Positions 32,587-42,808 of a stretch of 64,000 nt of DNA are shown piece after piece. The notes below the pieces were generated by a model. That model was not told the DNA's origin. It worked only from the letters and a program-made list of their open reading frames with translations, and made no database searches. The stretch comes from Breviolum minutum Mf 1.05b.01. Lineage: Eukaryota > Sar > Dinophyceae > Suessiales > Symbiodiniaceae. The stretch covers positions 94,374-158,373 of the forward strand of contig DF239831.1 of the NCBI GenBank assembly GCA_000507305.1. Direction: 5' to 3'. Position numbers and translations under genes: made by a program. How positions within the stretch are numbered: position 1 is the first letter of the stretch; each line of letters starts with the position of its first letter.

Positions 32587-34478
32587 CCAATCAACCAATC
32601 AACCAATCAACCAATCAACCAATCAACCAATCAACCAATCAACCAATCAATCAATCAACCAACCAATGAATCAGCATGAAATATCTGAGGAGAATCGGAA
32701 GAGATTGGAGGAAGCCAACAAAAAACGTATCGAGGCCAGTGAAGTTTGCAGTGAAAACTCTCAGCCATTGTGAGCGACATATTCTCCCCCGATTGAAAGA
32801 CGATCCTTTCCTTTTGAAGTTGGTCCCCTAAAAAAGGGGACATGTGTTGGTTTTCAGGGGGTGTAAGACGCTTCTTTTTCATAAGCATTAGTTTTTTGTT
32901 GCTTGGGCATAGGTACCTTGGCGCTGCTCGATGTTGGAGGTTTTTAAAGATTGCTGAATGAGAGTCCATATCATAAGATCCTCAACTTGGAGTGCTTCGC
33001 ATAATCCTGGGAAGGTTGTGTTTTTAAAATCAACCAATGCAACAGCTCTCCGCTGCAGGGGGCTTCTGATATGAGATGGGCTGTCATTGCAAAGTCAGCA
33101 GGTCTGTTCTAATCTATGATTTGTAATTCATTCATTATTAATTCATGAGTTTTGAACATTTTTTGCATGGTATTATTGTACAACAGCCCAATGATATTTT
33201 GCAGGTCTTCAAATCAAAATTATGGGTCTTTCTCCCATCAATGGTGCTAGTGGCTAGTGACTGGAAGGGAATGATTGGAGCGCTATAGATGGGGTATCTG
33301 AAGTTCGAATGAAGTATGAAGTGGGAAGCAGAAGCAGAATGCCTTCAACTGTGTGAGTGATGTTCGAATTATTTGAAGTTACTGTACCGATCGCTTGACT
33401 TCGCTTTTGTACAAATTGTGGGGTTCGAAACAGTTACAGTGGTGAGGAACCATGAGAAGATGAATTGACAGCAAGCTGGGTGAATCATTAAGTTACAACT
33501 TGTAGCAATCAACTTCCAATTTTTAACGGACTCAGGTCATCATGGTAAAAACATGTTAGCCCCTCTCAAAGAACATTACCTCCATAACCAACCGGATTTT
33601 TTTGCTCCAAAAGCATGAGCCACTCCAGGATGAGAAAAGAAGATTGGAAGAGTCCAAGAAAAAGGCTGAGGAACCACGATGTCAAATGGGGGTGGGTTTT
33701 TGGTTTCCGGGACTGTATTAGCCGAGGTGACATGTCGTGAAAGGCAGTGCCCTGAAGAGTAACAGTGCGAATTTGCCCTAAAATATGGAATTGAGGTTTG
33801 GGAAGTGTAGTAAATTCTAGGGTGCATGCCAATAGAAGCACAAAAAAAACACGCAAGATGGCGACATGGTTCAAGTAGGACAAAAAAACAGGTTAGCTGC
33901 CATTCTGGAGCCTTGTAGCTTCAACAATAGTAGACAAATGGACATTAGCAAGTGAAAATTTACCAATTTTTATATCATTGGAAGATGAGCAGAAAACAGG
34001 TATCTAGCTAATTCTCTGTTTGAAGAGAGACCTTTTTCTATTGAAACCCCTTTGTTGCCAACATGTTTTGTTGGACTTCATGATTCTGGAAACGTTGTGC
34101 TGTGTAGGGAGCTACAACAGGTTTTAAACGGCTTGCCTCGTTTAAGGATATTGAGCAGAGAGTCTGTGTCGATCCGTTGGGTTCCAATGAGCTGGGCAAC
34201 TCTGAAAAAAAAATGATTTTTTGAGAATGTGAGGTCTTATTTTTTGGCAAATTATTGGGTGCCATCTTTTTGCCAATTTCTTACGTCGACTTCCAATTTT
34301 CATCACCAAGTCTCACCAAAATTACATCCTTCCGGAATCGGTGTTTCGATAGGAACAGAAAGCTGCTTTCGCCATCCGCCAAGCGTTTCAGAAGGTCAGG
34401 GGAAGGGAGTTGGATCACCAAAGCTTCGCGGAAACTGTGGCTGTATCCCTATCCCAGCATTGGGGTCAGAGAAATTAG
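31823..34478 (+). CDS. Coiled-coil protein with duplicated exons, unknown function
   Basis: Plus-strand exons: 31823-31895 (SWQARSQQIAEMKKQAEAEG); 32174-32287 after CCCGTTAG (NWFKSWTWKPKASKK ... FEEKKRRLEEARIKAE); 32675-32734 after AATCAG (HEISEENRKRLEEANKKRIE); 33614-33670 after CCAAAAG (HEPLQDEKRRLEESKKKAE); 34359-34478 after GGAACAG (AAFAIRQAFQKVRGRELDHQ then SFAETVAVSLSQHWGQRN and TAG). Exons 2-5 join in phase 0. Exons 2, 3 and 4 end in GAG and are followed by GTGC, GCCA and GAAC, so three different donor types would be used. Exons 3 and 4, and the end of exon 2, encode versions of one 19-20 residue Glu/Lys/Arg helix, indicating exon duplication. The first junction does not match in phase; an exon may be missing. 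The last 39 residues look globular, not coiled coil. A structural or RNA-related role would be a guess. Confidence 0.6.
32543..32668. repeat. (AATC)n / (CAATCAAC)n microsatellite
   Basis: About 30 tetranucleotide units, first pure CAAT then alternating CAATCAAC. It lies directly upstream of the 32675 exon, whose acceptor AATCAG is only a slight variant of the repeat. Asn/Gln/Ser/Ile repeats in the two plus frames here are not considered coding. Confidence 0.9.
32765..32965 (-). repeat. Family H dispersed element, copy 2 (inverted)
   Basis: The reverse complement of this stretch aligns with 30010-30310 through CTTACACCCCCTGAAAA, CCCCTTTTTTAGGGG, AAAAGGAAAGGATCGTCTTT and GGTACCTATGCCCAA. It lies in an intron of the coiled-coil gene between the second and third helix exons. 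Confidence 0.6.
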
Positions 34479-35133
34479 CGGATTAATCAGTCACCCCCAT
34501 CGCAGATCCATCTCTTTGGCTGTACCCCAGTTGCAAATAAATAATGATATGTTCATTTTTACATATTTTTACTGATGGGTCAGGGGGTCCTTGTTTATCC
34601 ACTTTTTGTCACCAAGAAAGATATTGGGAACAGAGCCAATGCCACCTAACCTGACACGAAGTTCAGTGATTAACCAAGGCCGACGCCATAGCCTGTTTGA
34701 AAGGAATGAAATTACGTTCCCAGATATAATGTCATTATATTTATGTTAATACATGCAATATGTATATATATACAATACATTGTATAGACAATATCTATAT
34801 ATATATATATATTTATACACATTGTATTATATACATATTATTTATATATTATACATATAGTATTTTTATATATATACACACATATTTGCATATATGTATA
34901 CAATATACGTATCATTTGGCCATTTGGAACACGACCTCAGACTTGTAAATGATGATTAAGAACGGTGAATCTGCAGAGATCTTGTAGTGAAGCTTCCCAT
35001 TTCTGGGCCTTTTACCTGGAGGTCTCAAGGTGCTGGGAGCGGTGCTTCTCCCCAAAAAAAATATGAGATCTGAATTTCTTGAGTTTCCAAATTAGGAGAA
35101 TGGGGCGTATATTTCAACTTGAAAACATGACCC
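34479..35133. other. 3' flank of the coiled-coil gene; TA-rich tract
   Basis: No exon seen. 34735-34915 is a nearly pure A/T tract of TATATA and ATACAT repeats, with small open frames that I treat as chance. The remainder contains a TTTTTTCC-type low-complexity sequence only. Confidence 0.5.
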
Positions 35134-35238
35134 TACTGTTGATGGAAGAAATCCTGCACCAGTTGATATGGTAAATATCCCATTATTTACGGGGTTTTAT
35201 ATATCCCAGGTGGTGCAGGATTTCTTCCATCAACAGTA
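35134..35238. repeat. Family B element, copy B1
   Basis: The left end is TACTGTTGATGGAAGAAATC and the right end GGATTTCTTCCATCAACAGTA, a near-perfect inverted pair of about 27 bp with TA at both outer ends. The inner part reads ATCCCATTATTTACGGGG. This copy is inverted relative to B4-B6, judged by the asymmetric core. Confidence 0.9.
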
Positions 35239-35944
35239 TGACCTAAGTTTCAACATCAAATTTGGGTCTTTTTCGGAGGGTTCAATCCCCACAGTCAATC
35301 CTTTTGGACCTATGCGTCGCTTTCGGTGAAACGAACAACTTGTGATCTCACTGCAAATTCTGAAGGCTCAGCTTTTGCATAGCATGCAAGTTGTTTTTTT
35401 TTCAGATGCCAGAAGCAGCATTCTTGGAGGTATTCTTATTTGTAACACGATCTTGAAAGATGCAAAAATGGAAGCAACATATTCATTTTATGATATTTTT
35501 GTTGTGACGGTGTCCATGAATGAATATGCAGCTGAAGCCACTTGAAGAGACGGAAACATGTCTAGCTACCCTTGCACTCCACTATGTATGAAAAGTTTGA
35601 GACAACAAACCACGTATTCCAAGAGACAGACATGCAACAAGGTCAACAGATGCTTTTGTAGAAAGACAAACACGTTGCCCCGTTTGAAGGACTGTTTGTT
35701 TTAAATCAGAAGCCTCAAACAATTTCGAACACCAAAATCAACTGCAACTGATTTGTGAAACAGATTTTTCTTGTCGGCTTTATTCGCCTTTGACATCGCC
35801 AATCTTTTGTTGGCCGGTCACGAGAGAGGCACAATGGGTGTGGGGAAATGGTCCAACAGGAAAGGTTGTTTGCCAGTTTGTAGTCCGAAGTGAGAATTGA
35901 ATCATGGAATTGATATGTTTTTGGATGAATCATGTTTGTTTCAG

Positions 35945-36068
35945 GCAAGAGTTTTCAGGTGGGCAACATGCCCATGTGACCATAGGACGTTGGTGTCATT
36001 GTGTGGGAAGGCTTGATCAGATTCACATTGCCATGGCACTTGGGATTTTGAGCGAGCAATTGCAAGAG
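35945..36068 (+). CDS. Candidate 124-bp exon
   Basis: Entered after GTTTGTTTCAG and left at GAG before gtgttc. It encodes EFSGGQHAHVTIGRWCHCVG then RLDQIHIAMALGILSEQLQE, 41 codons plus one base. The other two frames are stopped, so this frame is the only usable one. I do not recognise the family. The GC content is modest, and a second exon in phase was not identified. Confidence 0.45.
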
Positions 36069-36414
36069 GTGTTCATAGACTTTGGTTTTGCAATGTTTGG
36101 GCAAGGTTTCATAAGATGTCACTATAGGACCTATATATGTGTATATATATTTCTATCGAACCAATGAGTTTGGGTAGCTTGTGTTCCTGTTCACGCATGT
36201 TGCGCAAAACATGCGTCTCAACTAAGATACACAGTTGAGCAACGACAGGGCTATCAACTATACAGTGCTCTCTTTTTTGATGGGATCATCTCCAAGATAG
36301 TGACTACTAGACAAGACAGCCATAATCATTGACGATTGATGATTTTACACATACTTGTTCTTCTTTTGTTGTATTCCTCTTGATGCTGTCGCGACCCTGT
36401 TGCCACGGCTGCAG

Positions 36415-36480
36415 CCAAAGGCAACTTTAGTCATGCTGAGGAGAGGGGCACGGGCGCGTGTGGCTAGCCTGAAAATTTGG
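36415..36480 (+). CDS. Candidate exon, basic
   Basis: After ACGGCTGCAG the plus strand reads PKATLVMLRRGARARVASL and stays open past AAAATTTGGGG. Upstream codons DAVATLLPRLQ are in the same frame, so the exon could start earlier. No clear donor was found, and I do not recognise the protein. Confidence 0.3.
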
Positions 36481-36875
36481 GGAAATATTTCTCGTTGGGA
36501 CTCAATTGGGCCTTATTGGTCCCACTATACCAATATACATACAAAACTTGTACATGCAATTGATACAGTATTTTTTTGCAATTCAGTCATCCTTTTTGGC
36601 GAATCTTTCAGGCCAAAAAGGGGTGCAAATATCCATTCTCATGGACGATACCTCCAGGGGTCACAAAGGTGAAAGGTTGGGATACGTATTCCGATTCCCC
36701 AAAGAGTTACAGCCCGGAAGTTTAACAGGTGGGACACTGGAAGACTATTGACTATAGTGGTACTTTCCTTTTTGGGATACTTAGCCTATTTTATCGGAAG
36801 CTCCTGGGGGGCAACTCAAAAAGGTCCATTGAATGTGAGACAAATCAAGGCGGCGTTTCAAGCCGCTACAAAATG

Positions 36876-37013
36876 TAACTGTTGATGGAAGAAATCCTGA
36901 AATTCCAAACAACCACTGTTTGGATGAAAAAACAAACACCTGTAAATAGTGTGGGATTTTTGGGGATAAAAAACTACGTTACAAGTATCAACTGGCAGGA
37001 TTTCTGAACAGTA
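36876..37013. repeat. Family B element, copy B2 (degenerate)
   Basis: The left end TAACTGTTGATGGAAGAAAT is good. The right end is reduced to GGCAGGATTTCTGAACAGTA. The core contains CAACCACTGTTTGGATG and CTGTAAATAGTGTGGG, matching copies B3 and B7. It is the most decayed full-length copy. Confidence 0.7.
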
Positions 37014-37211
37014 TGATCAGTATTATCATATATATATATATCATATAATATATGCACATGACATTCAAAATATGATTTGCATGTTTAAGGATTCCGTATT
37101 CCTTCCGGCCCATGATGGCAGGAGATGCTTTCCTTGGTTTTTTTGCCTTGGCCTTTCCTCAGCAGAGCTTGAGGCAAAGGCCTTACGGAATGCCTTGAGG
37201 ATGTTTTCCAA

Positions 37212-37418
37212 TACCCCTCCGGGGAAGTAACATATCCCACCATCATAAGGAAAACGGTGGTACCCTTGGGATGGTACCCTTAATAATCAACCCCATATAC
37301 ACCTTATATAGTGGGTATTTAATGGGTATATCCCAATTTAAAGGGCTCCTTGGGGGGTTAAACAGCTAGGGAACCATCCCAAGGGTTCGGAGGGGATATG
37401 TGAGCTTCCGGGAGGGTA
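37212..37418 (+). repeat. Family A element, long copy A6
   Basis: The left end is TACCCCTCCGGGGAAGTAAC and the right end GAGCTTCCGGGAGGGTA, enclosing 207 bp, about twice the usual length. The inner region has nested inverted pieces (GGTGGTACCCTTGGGATGG and CCATCCCAAGGG), so a second foldback may be inserted. Confidence 0.65.
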
Positions 37419-38423
37419 TATTCTATCCCTATCTGAAGAAGACTGCAGTTGACAAAAGATAATTTTGTGACAACAAAAACAGGTTTGCGCAATGAGCAGC
37501 CTTTGGTGTGTAACGAGTCATTAAGATTTGTCGAACGCAATGAAAAGGGTGACTAGGATGGTGTCTATTACTCAGACATTTCATTAGCACAACATTCAGT
37601 TTATTGGAATACAAAATGTACTCATGTTTCAGTTGCAGTTGGAGGATACCACACAAGAGTGCTTAGCAAAAAACAACACACACATCAACCTCCTGAGACA
37701 AAGGTTGCCATTACAGTTTCACAAAAGGTTGGAAGTTTTTTCACAAAATTAAATGGCAAATGTATATAGAAAGTGGAGTGGGATTTCGTTCCGAGATGTA
37801 GATTCTTAAAGTTGTCCCCAATGATATGAGCTGTCATTGGTGCTCAAATCGAACTCCAGTGTTGATGTTTGAAGGAACAAGCTCATAAAAAATTGGTGCT
37901 TCAAAGGAGTGTCATAAGAAGACGACGACTAAACACCCGGACCAGTGTTTGATATGTTCTTTTGAAAGGAGAACAACTTCACTGTCAACTTCAAAAAATA
38001 ATCTTTCATCCATTCTAAACCTCAACCAATGATCCAAATCTATGCCTCATAGGATCCAAACCTATTGTATATTTTACCTACATCTACATATAAAGAATCA
38101 ACAAAATGTTGGTAACTATACCATACATCTGGGCAAATTATAGCGACCTTTCACGCCGAGGTCAAGTCCAAATGGTGGTGAAAAGTAAGGGAATCCCTCC
38201 AAAAATGACCGAAACTTAGGAATTTTCTCGTAAATTTGCCCCAAGTCATCGGGCAACCTTCAAACCCCACACCAAACACCGGTCCCCAACATCACCTGAA
38301 CTCACCTTTCCCCACCTTCAAGATGATGATTGATCCTCTAATCAGTGACGTGATACATAACAGGGTCCAACATTTTTTTTCACCCACCGGAAACTTATTT
38401 CTTAATGTCCAACTAACGGTCAG
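37419..38423. other. No confident gene
   Basis: Open minus frames at 37358-37656 have no splice support. There are no repeats of note except AT-rich stretches. I see nothing else in this stretch. Confidence 0.4.
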
Positions 38424-38491
38424 GTGGGTTGTTGCTTCACCATTGGCTATGGAGCGATGATGAAGTCGGGGAACCTGGAGGGAGCAAAAGG
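38424..38491 (+). CDS. Candidate exon with a PPR-like segment
   Basis: After ACGGTCAG the plus strand reads GCCFTIGYGAMMKSGNLEGA then K, and leaves at GG before gtgatg. The YGAMMKSGNLEGA stretch resembles the second helix region of pentatricopeptide repeats, but one partial repeat is not diagnostic. No adjoining exon was found. Confidence 0.4.
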
Positions 38492-38529
38492 GTGATGGCG
38501 GCCAAGCCCCGCGCGATTGAAACGAACAT

Positions 38530-38603
38530 GTTCAAATCGCACCTGAAAAAATAGGAGGCTTAACCAAAGGAAAGTCTTCCAACTATCCATTTTTCAAGGT
38601 TCG
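38530..38603 (-). repeat. Family A fragment
   Basis: CGCACCTGAAAAAATAGG, then TAACCAAAGGAAAG and CCATTTTTCAAGG, are the reverse of the inner and right part of copy A2 (GGATGGTTGAAAGATGA ... TATTTTCAGGTGCGATT). The terminal CCCTCC/GGAGGGTA ends are missing. Confidence 0.5.
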
Positions 38604-39679
38604 GAAAAAATGTAAGTTTTTTTCATTGGAAGGTTTACCCAAGGGTTTTTTTCAGTGTCTCAAAAATTTGGTTGTTTTTCTCAAACTTTATCGGATGAAT
38701 CTTAAAGACCAAAGGCTGCACACGTGCCAAAGCAAGCAACCTCACAACGCCAAGCCGAGTGTCAGAAGCACCTATGTTTCCACATTTGTTATGGAATCCC
38801 CAACTGAGTCCTTGATGTCCATCCTGAGTTGAGTTGATTTCGTGGTTGGTTGTGCTTCAGTTGTTTTTCACGTGGAGGCCATGTTGTTTGACCACCAATG
38901 ACTTGAGTATGGAGGAGATGTGGGTTTGTCGGAAGTGGTTGGCAGATGTTTTTGAGTCATGAATCGTCTTCAGCTTCAGCTATATAGTTGATGTGATTGG
39001 TGTTTGCTGATTAGAAAGACATTTGTATCAATTTGTTACTAGTTTGTGGTTCAATCATGTGATTTTTCTACATTTTGACAAGGAGTGCTTCAGCTCGGAA
39101 ACACGTGATGCTGGTGTGCTCGTGGTTCATGTTGGGGGCCCGAGTTGGACAGTTAGAAACCCATGGATGTTGTGTTTTTTTCGGGTAAATTGACCAAGAG
39201 ACAACACAAAATCTTGGAAAAGTGGCAAGGGTGAACAGTCCTTGTGGGGATGGATACTTAAGTGCGATTTGACATGCAGTGAGACATATGTGAAGCATGT
39301 ATCATGTATGTAGATTCGATACGCACCTGTGACATGAAAAGGATCCTGATTCATCGGTTGGCCCCGATGAATCACATGTTGACCATTGTGATGGACTCAA
39401 AACGTTTGGGATTTGTCTAAACAAGACGATTCTGAAGCAAAAACCCCTTGCTACTGTAGCAAACGAAAAAGCCTCAACTCTTTTCAACAAATGCACCTTG
39501 ATAGCCTAGCAGAGGCATGCGGAAGCTGTATAAATTGAGTTGTTGAATCATCTTTCCAGAATGATCCCTAGACATCAAAGTAAATAATTGCTGTCAGTTG
39601 AGTAAGAAACAAAAAGCCCTCCTGGATTGTAATTAAATTCCATCCACCAATCGAAATTCAAAAAAAAAGACATAGCAAC
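38604..39679. other. No confident gene
   Basis: Plus frame 38626-38832 and minus frames 39068-39496 are open but lack splice borders and protein-like composition. Only low-complexity AT-rich sequence is otherwise visible. Confidence 0.4.
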
Positions 39680-39713
39680 AAACCCTAAATCTTAAACCCT
39701 AAACCCTAAACCC
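39680..39713 (-). repeat. Interstitial telomere-type repeat
   Basis: AAACCCTAAATCTTAAACCC followed by two more CCCTAAA units: four copies of the heptamer CCCTAAA (TTTAGGG on the minus strand), one with a one- or two-base variation. TTTAGGG is the telomere repeat of many plants and dinoflagellates. The block ends 37 bp before the exon at 39751. Confidence 0.85.
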
Positions 39714-39750
39714 AATATGGACTAATATGGTTTTTTCCACCTGTTTCCAG

Positions 39751-39889
39751 TGGGTGGGTGGGTCTCCCCTTCGATCCTTGACGAGGCTCAATCGGGTGTC
39801 GCTGGAGCTGCTGACGCCTTGGGTGCGGACCGTGGCTGGCGTCCGACCTGTCCTCAAACGGTGCGAACCGTTGGGGCGGGCAACGCAAC
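39751..39889 (+). CDS. 139-bp GC-rich exon, frame ambiguous
   Basis: Bounded by CTGTTTCCAG and a canonical gtaagg donor. Two frames are fully open: GWVSPSILDEAQSGVAGAAD then ALGADRGWRPTCPQ, or WVGGSPLRSLTRLNRVSLEL then LTPWVRTVAGVRPVLKRCEP. The first has more typical residue composition. The exon is strongly GC-rich against its surroundings. Neighbouring exons were not identified, so the phase cannot decide. Confidence 0.6.
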
Positions 39890-40530
39890 GTAAGGGTGAA
39901 ACCGAAGGGACCTCGACCCTGAAAAATAGGGACTCCGTTTTTTTTGTTAAAACCCATGAGGGATCTATATTTGGAGGATTGTATGATGATTGTGTATTTA
40001 ACATATCTATGATTGAAATGAAAATCAACCATTGAGTGTAAAACCATCATAGGATCCATGAAAAGAAATCCCTGGCACCAAGTGACTGATAAGGATGAAT
40101 AAGGAGGTCACTGTTTTGATTAAATATGTATATATGGGTATACTGTCGTACTGTATGTACTTTATAACCCACAATTGTTTTACTCACCATTCAATTGCAA
40201 CCACCATCGGATTTTGAGAATAGATTATATACATACATTGGGTCCTACCTCAACACTGTAACAGGTGTTTTTTTTGGTCTTTCGCCTTAATGCCTTCTGT
40301 AAAGGTTTACATAAGGATCCCTTCATAAACTTGAACATCATCATTTCGCCACATGTGAACCAGGTTTTTTTTTGGCAACCCCTACCATTTGTTTAGCCCA
40401 TAGGATCATCCATGAGACTGGGTATATTTAAACCACGCCATTTCCGATGCGACGATTGTCAGGCTGAAGAAGCTCAGCAATTGATCCAAGCCGATGAGGC
40501 CTCCCAAAATGGTGCCGAAAGAGATCCAAA
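39890..40530. other. No confident gene
   Basis: AT-rich sequence. ACATAAGGATCCCTTCATAA at about 40310 is a piece of family E, and CCCATAGGATCATCCATGAG at about 40399 a piece of family F. I see nothing else. Confidence 0.45.
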
Positions 40531-40635
40531 TGGGGGGTTCCAAAAATAGTGGTGTTTCCCCCAAAATGAGATGGTGAAAATAATGGAAACCCCTATTAAA
40601 ATGGGATGATTTTGGGGGTACCATTATTTTCGGAA
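40531..40635. repeat. Family C element, copy C2
   Basis: The left part is TTCCAAAAATAGTGGTGTTT and the right part TACCATTATTTTCGGAAACA then TCCAAA. The core AATGGAAACCCCTATTAAAA with GGGATGATTTTGGGGG is shared with copies at 47508-47616 and, in reverse, 49048-49152. Confidence 0.8.
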
Positions 40636-41589
40636 ACATCCAAATATTGATGTTCATCATATTGTGTTTTTTTTTGAAAGATTTGGCCTTTCATTCAAGG
40701 CCAAGTCTGTAATCTTGAAATGCTAATTTGACTTTAGGTTGATGGGATGTTTGTTTTTGGTCAAATTTGCTTTGAAAGTTGAGATGCATCTCTGAAAACA
40801 GAACGATTTGGGGAAACAAGATGCATGTGACGTACTAGTAGCCTTAAAAGCATAGTGTTGTCAAACGCGTGATCAAGGGAGTTGGGTGGCAAATGAAAAA
40901 CCCAGCATTTTGGAGGGTCAGGTTTTTTTGAGTGCAAGGAATGTTTGGAAACATTGCCAGACTCAAACCATTGTTCATGATTCCGGGATAAATATATTCG
41001 TGGGTTTCTTGACATTCAAGAGCATAAGATACTTGTAGTACAATAATTCCATTGAGGCTTCTATGCTAGATCCACAGAATCATCATGGTCGATGGTCAGT
41101 GTTCTGACCCTTTTTTAACCAACCTCAACCTGTGAAGTCTGAAATAAATCAAATCTTTCAAACTCCCATACATATTGACATAAATCACGTTTGTTTCAAT
41201 GAATATGACAGTTTTCACCTTTTTCAACTATCAAACCTCCACACAAAAAAAAGGTATAAAGGTGGTGTTTTGAGAAAGATCCACACGCACCCGGTATGGT
41301 CATTGCTATAACTTCCTCCCCCCCTCGTCACCTGAAACCTCCGGAAAGGATGCACGAAGTGACCGTCAAACACTTGGAGCAGCTTTGCAGGCCAAGGTGT
41401 GACAGGGCTGCTGGGAAGTGGGTAGAATTTCACCAGGAGAGTCATATGCATTGGTTCATCATTTCAGATATAAATATACATATTTCTTTATATCTTATTT
41501 GATCTTATTTGCCATATATGATATAAATACTATAGATCCTAGTTCTGAAAAGAAAGCATGAACTATGCAACAACACCATGTTTTTTCGA
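40636..41589. other. No confident gene
   Basis: Minus frame 40761-41015 and plus frame 41296-41502 (ITSSPPRHLKPPERMHEVTV then KHLEQLCR) are the most protein-like frames. The latter follows no clear acceptor and leaves at GGCCAAG before gtgtga, so it remains only a possibility. Confidence 0.35.
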
Positions 41590-41853
41590 TGTATATTATA
41601 TCACCATTCACAAAACATACTCTAACCGAACGTTGTTGTGCAACTCCAAGAACTTGTTTTTTGGGTCCGTCCAAAACTTGCCGAGCCGAAACCCGAATCC
41701 TTGGCCAGAAGCACAAAGGACTTCCTTGGTCCGAATCCCCGGGGGTGAAGTTGTGGAGCTTGCGGTCTGCTTGCGGTGGTTGGTGGTTGGTAGGTTTACA
41801 ACCAGTACCAGTAGTACCGCACAAGGCGGTGGCGGAAGTTTCAAGAATAGGAA
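41590..41853. CDS. Open frames cut by the second N gap, strand uncertain
   Basis: This GC-richer stretch is open in two plus frames (EAQRTSLVRIPGGEVVELAV in one) and two minus frames (GIRTKEVLCASGQGFGFRLG in one) up to the gap. An exon is likely somewhere here, because such islands elsewhere are coding. Strand and frame cannot be decided. Confidence 0.3.
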
Positions 41854-42288
41854 NNNNNNNNNNNNNNNNNNNNNNNNNNNNNNNNNNNNNNNNNNNNNNN
41901 NNNNNNNNNNNNNNNNNNNNNNNNNNNNNNNNNNNNNNNNNNNNNNNNNNNNNNNNNNNNNNNNNNNNNNNNNNNNNNNNNNNNNNNNNNNNNNNNNNNN
42001 NNNNNNNNNNNNNNNNNNNNNNNNNNNNNNNNNNNNNNNNNNNNNNNNNNNNNNNNNNNNNNNNNNNNNNNNNNNNNNNNNNNNNNNNNNNNNNNNNNNN
42101 NNNNNNNNNNNNNNNNNNNNNNNNNNNNNNNNNNNNNNNNNNNNNNNNNNNNNNNNNNNNNNNNNNNNNNNNNNNNNNNNNNNNNNNNNNNNNNNNNNNN
42201 NNNNNNNNNNNNNNNNNNNNNNNNNNNNNNNNNNNNNNNNNNNNNNNNNNNNNNNNNNNNNNNNNNNNNNNNNNNNNNNNNNNNNNNN
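41854..42288. other. Assembly gap (N)
   Basis: 435 undetermined bases. Open frames that cross it are artefacts of N translation. Confidence 0.99.
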
Positions 42289-42517
42289 CCTACCTCCGCA
42301 CCCGCCGCTTTAACAGGCCTACTTTTGGACTGACCCGACACACGAATCTATGAAAAAACACAGCATTTCGTGACTTCTCTAACATTTGGCGCGGACGAAT
42401 CTTCTTTCTTCTAACTTTCTGACTATTGCTTCTTTTGTCGACTGACTTGACTACTCTACTACTGCTTTTCAACTCTCCATATTGTCGGAAGTTTCTATTT
42501 AAACTTCCTTCGATCAT
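42289..42517 (-). CDS. Candidate basic minus-strand exon beside the gap
   Basis: The minus strand reads SLNRNFRQYGELKSSSRVVK then SVDKRSNSQKVRRKKIRPRQ and continues into the gap side (LLKRRVRR). It is very rich in Arg/Lys/Ser. No border is visible. It could be coding or a chance basic frame. Confidence 0.3.
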
Positions 42518-42592
42518 TTTGGATTTTATATATAATCATCACAACAAACCCAGGCATTACATAAGGATCCCTACTACGATTATAAGGATCCC

Positions 42593-42707
42593 TACTGTTG
42601 ATGGTTCAGAAATCCCGCATCACCGTTTGGATGGTGCTAAAACCCTGTAAATCATGGGATAAACTATCAACCTCAACTGCTGCAGGATTTTCAAAACATC
42701 AACAGTA
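42593..42707. repeat. Family B element, copy B3
   Basis: TACTGTTGATGGTTCAGAAA at the left, CAAAACATCAACAGTA at the right. The core CAACCTCAACTGCTGCAGG with AAATCATGGGATAAACTA is family-typical. The left TA is preceded by two copies of TAAGGATCCC(TA) from family E at 42560-42590, and the right end touches a family A piece. Confidence 0.85.
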
Positions 42708-42709
42708 GC

Positions 42710-42808
42710 ACCTGAAAAATGGGACGGTCGGTTCAGATGAAATCTTTCCCTTTGGGGGCAAACTAGGCCTACTTTCAGTGGCTTTTGCTGTTAGCTTCAG
42801 GGAGGGTA
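42710..42808 (+). repeat. Family A element lacking its left end, copy A8
   Basis: Begins with CACCTGAAAAATGGGACGG, contains GGGGGCAAACTAGGCCTAC and ends TTAGCTTCAGGGAGGGTA. The left CCCTCC end and about 20 bp are missing, and copy B3 lies exactly there. This suggests replacement by or insertion of the family B element. Confidence 0.75.

Noticed and set aside
32326..32679. Repeats of Gln/Ser/Ile/Asn as a prion-like or antifreeze-like protein
   Set aside because: It arises from the (CAATCAAC)n microsatellite; the two neighbouring frames give equivalent repeats, which shows no selection on protein.
41558..42353. 250-260 codon plus-strand frames and a 166-codon minus-strand frame across the second gap
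   Set aside because: Continuity depends on untranslated N; only the part before 41854 is real sequence and its strand is undecided.
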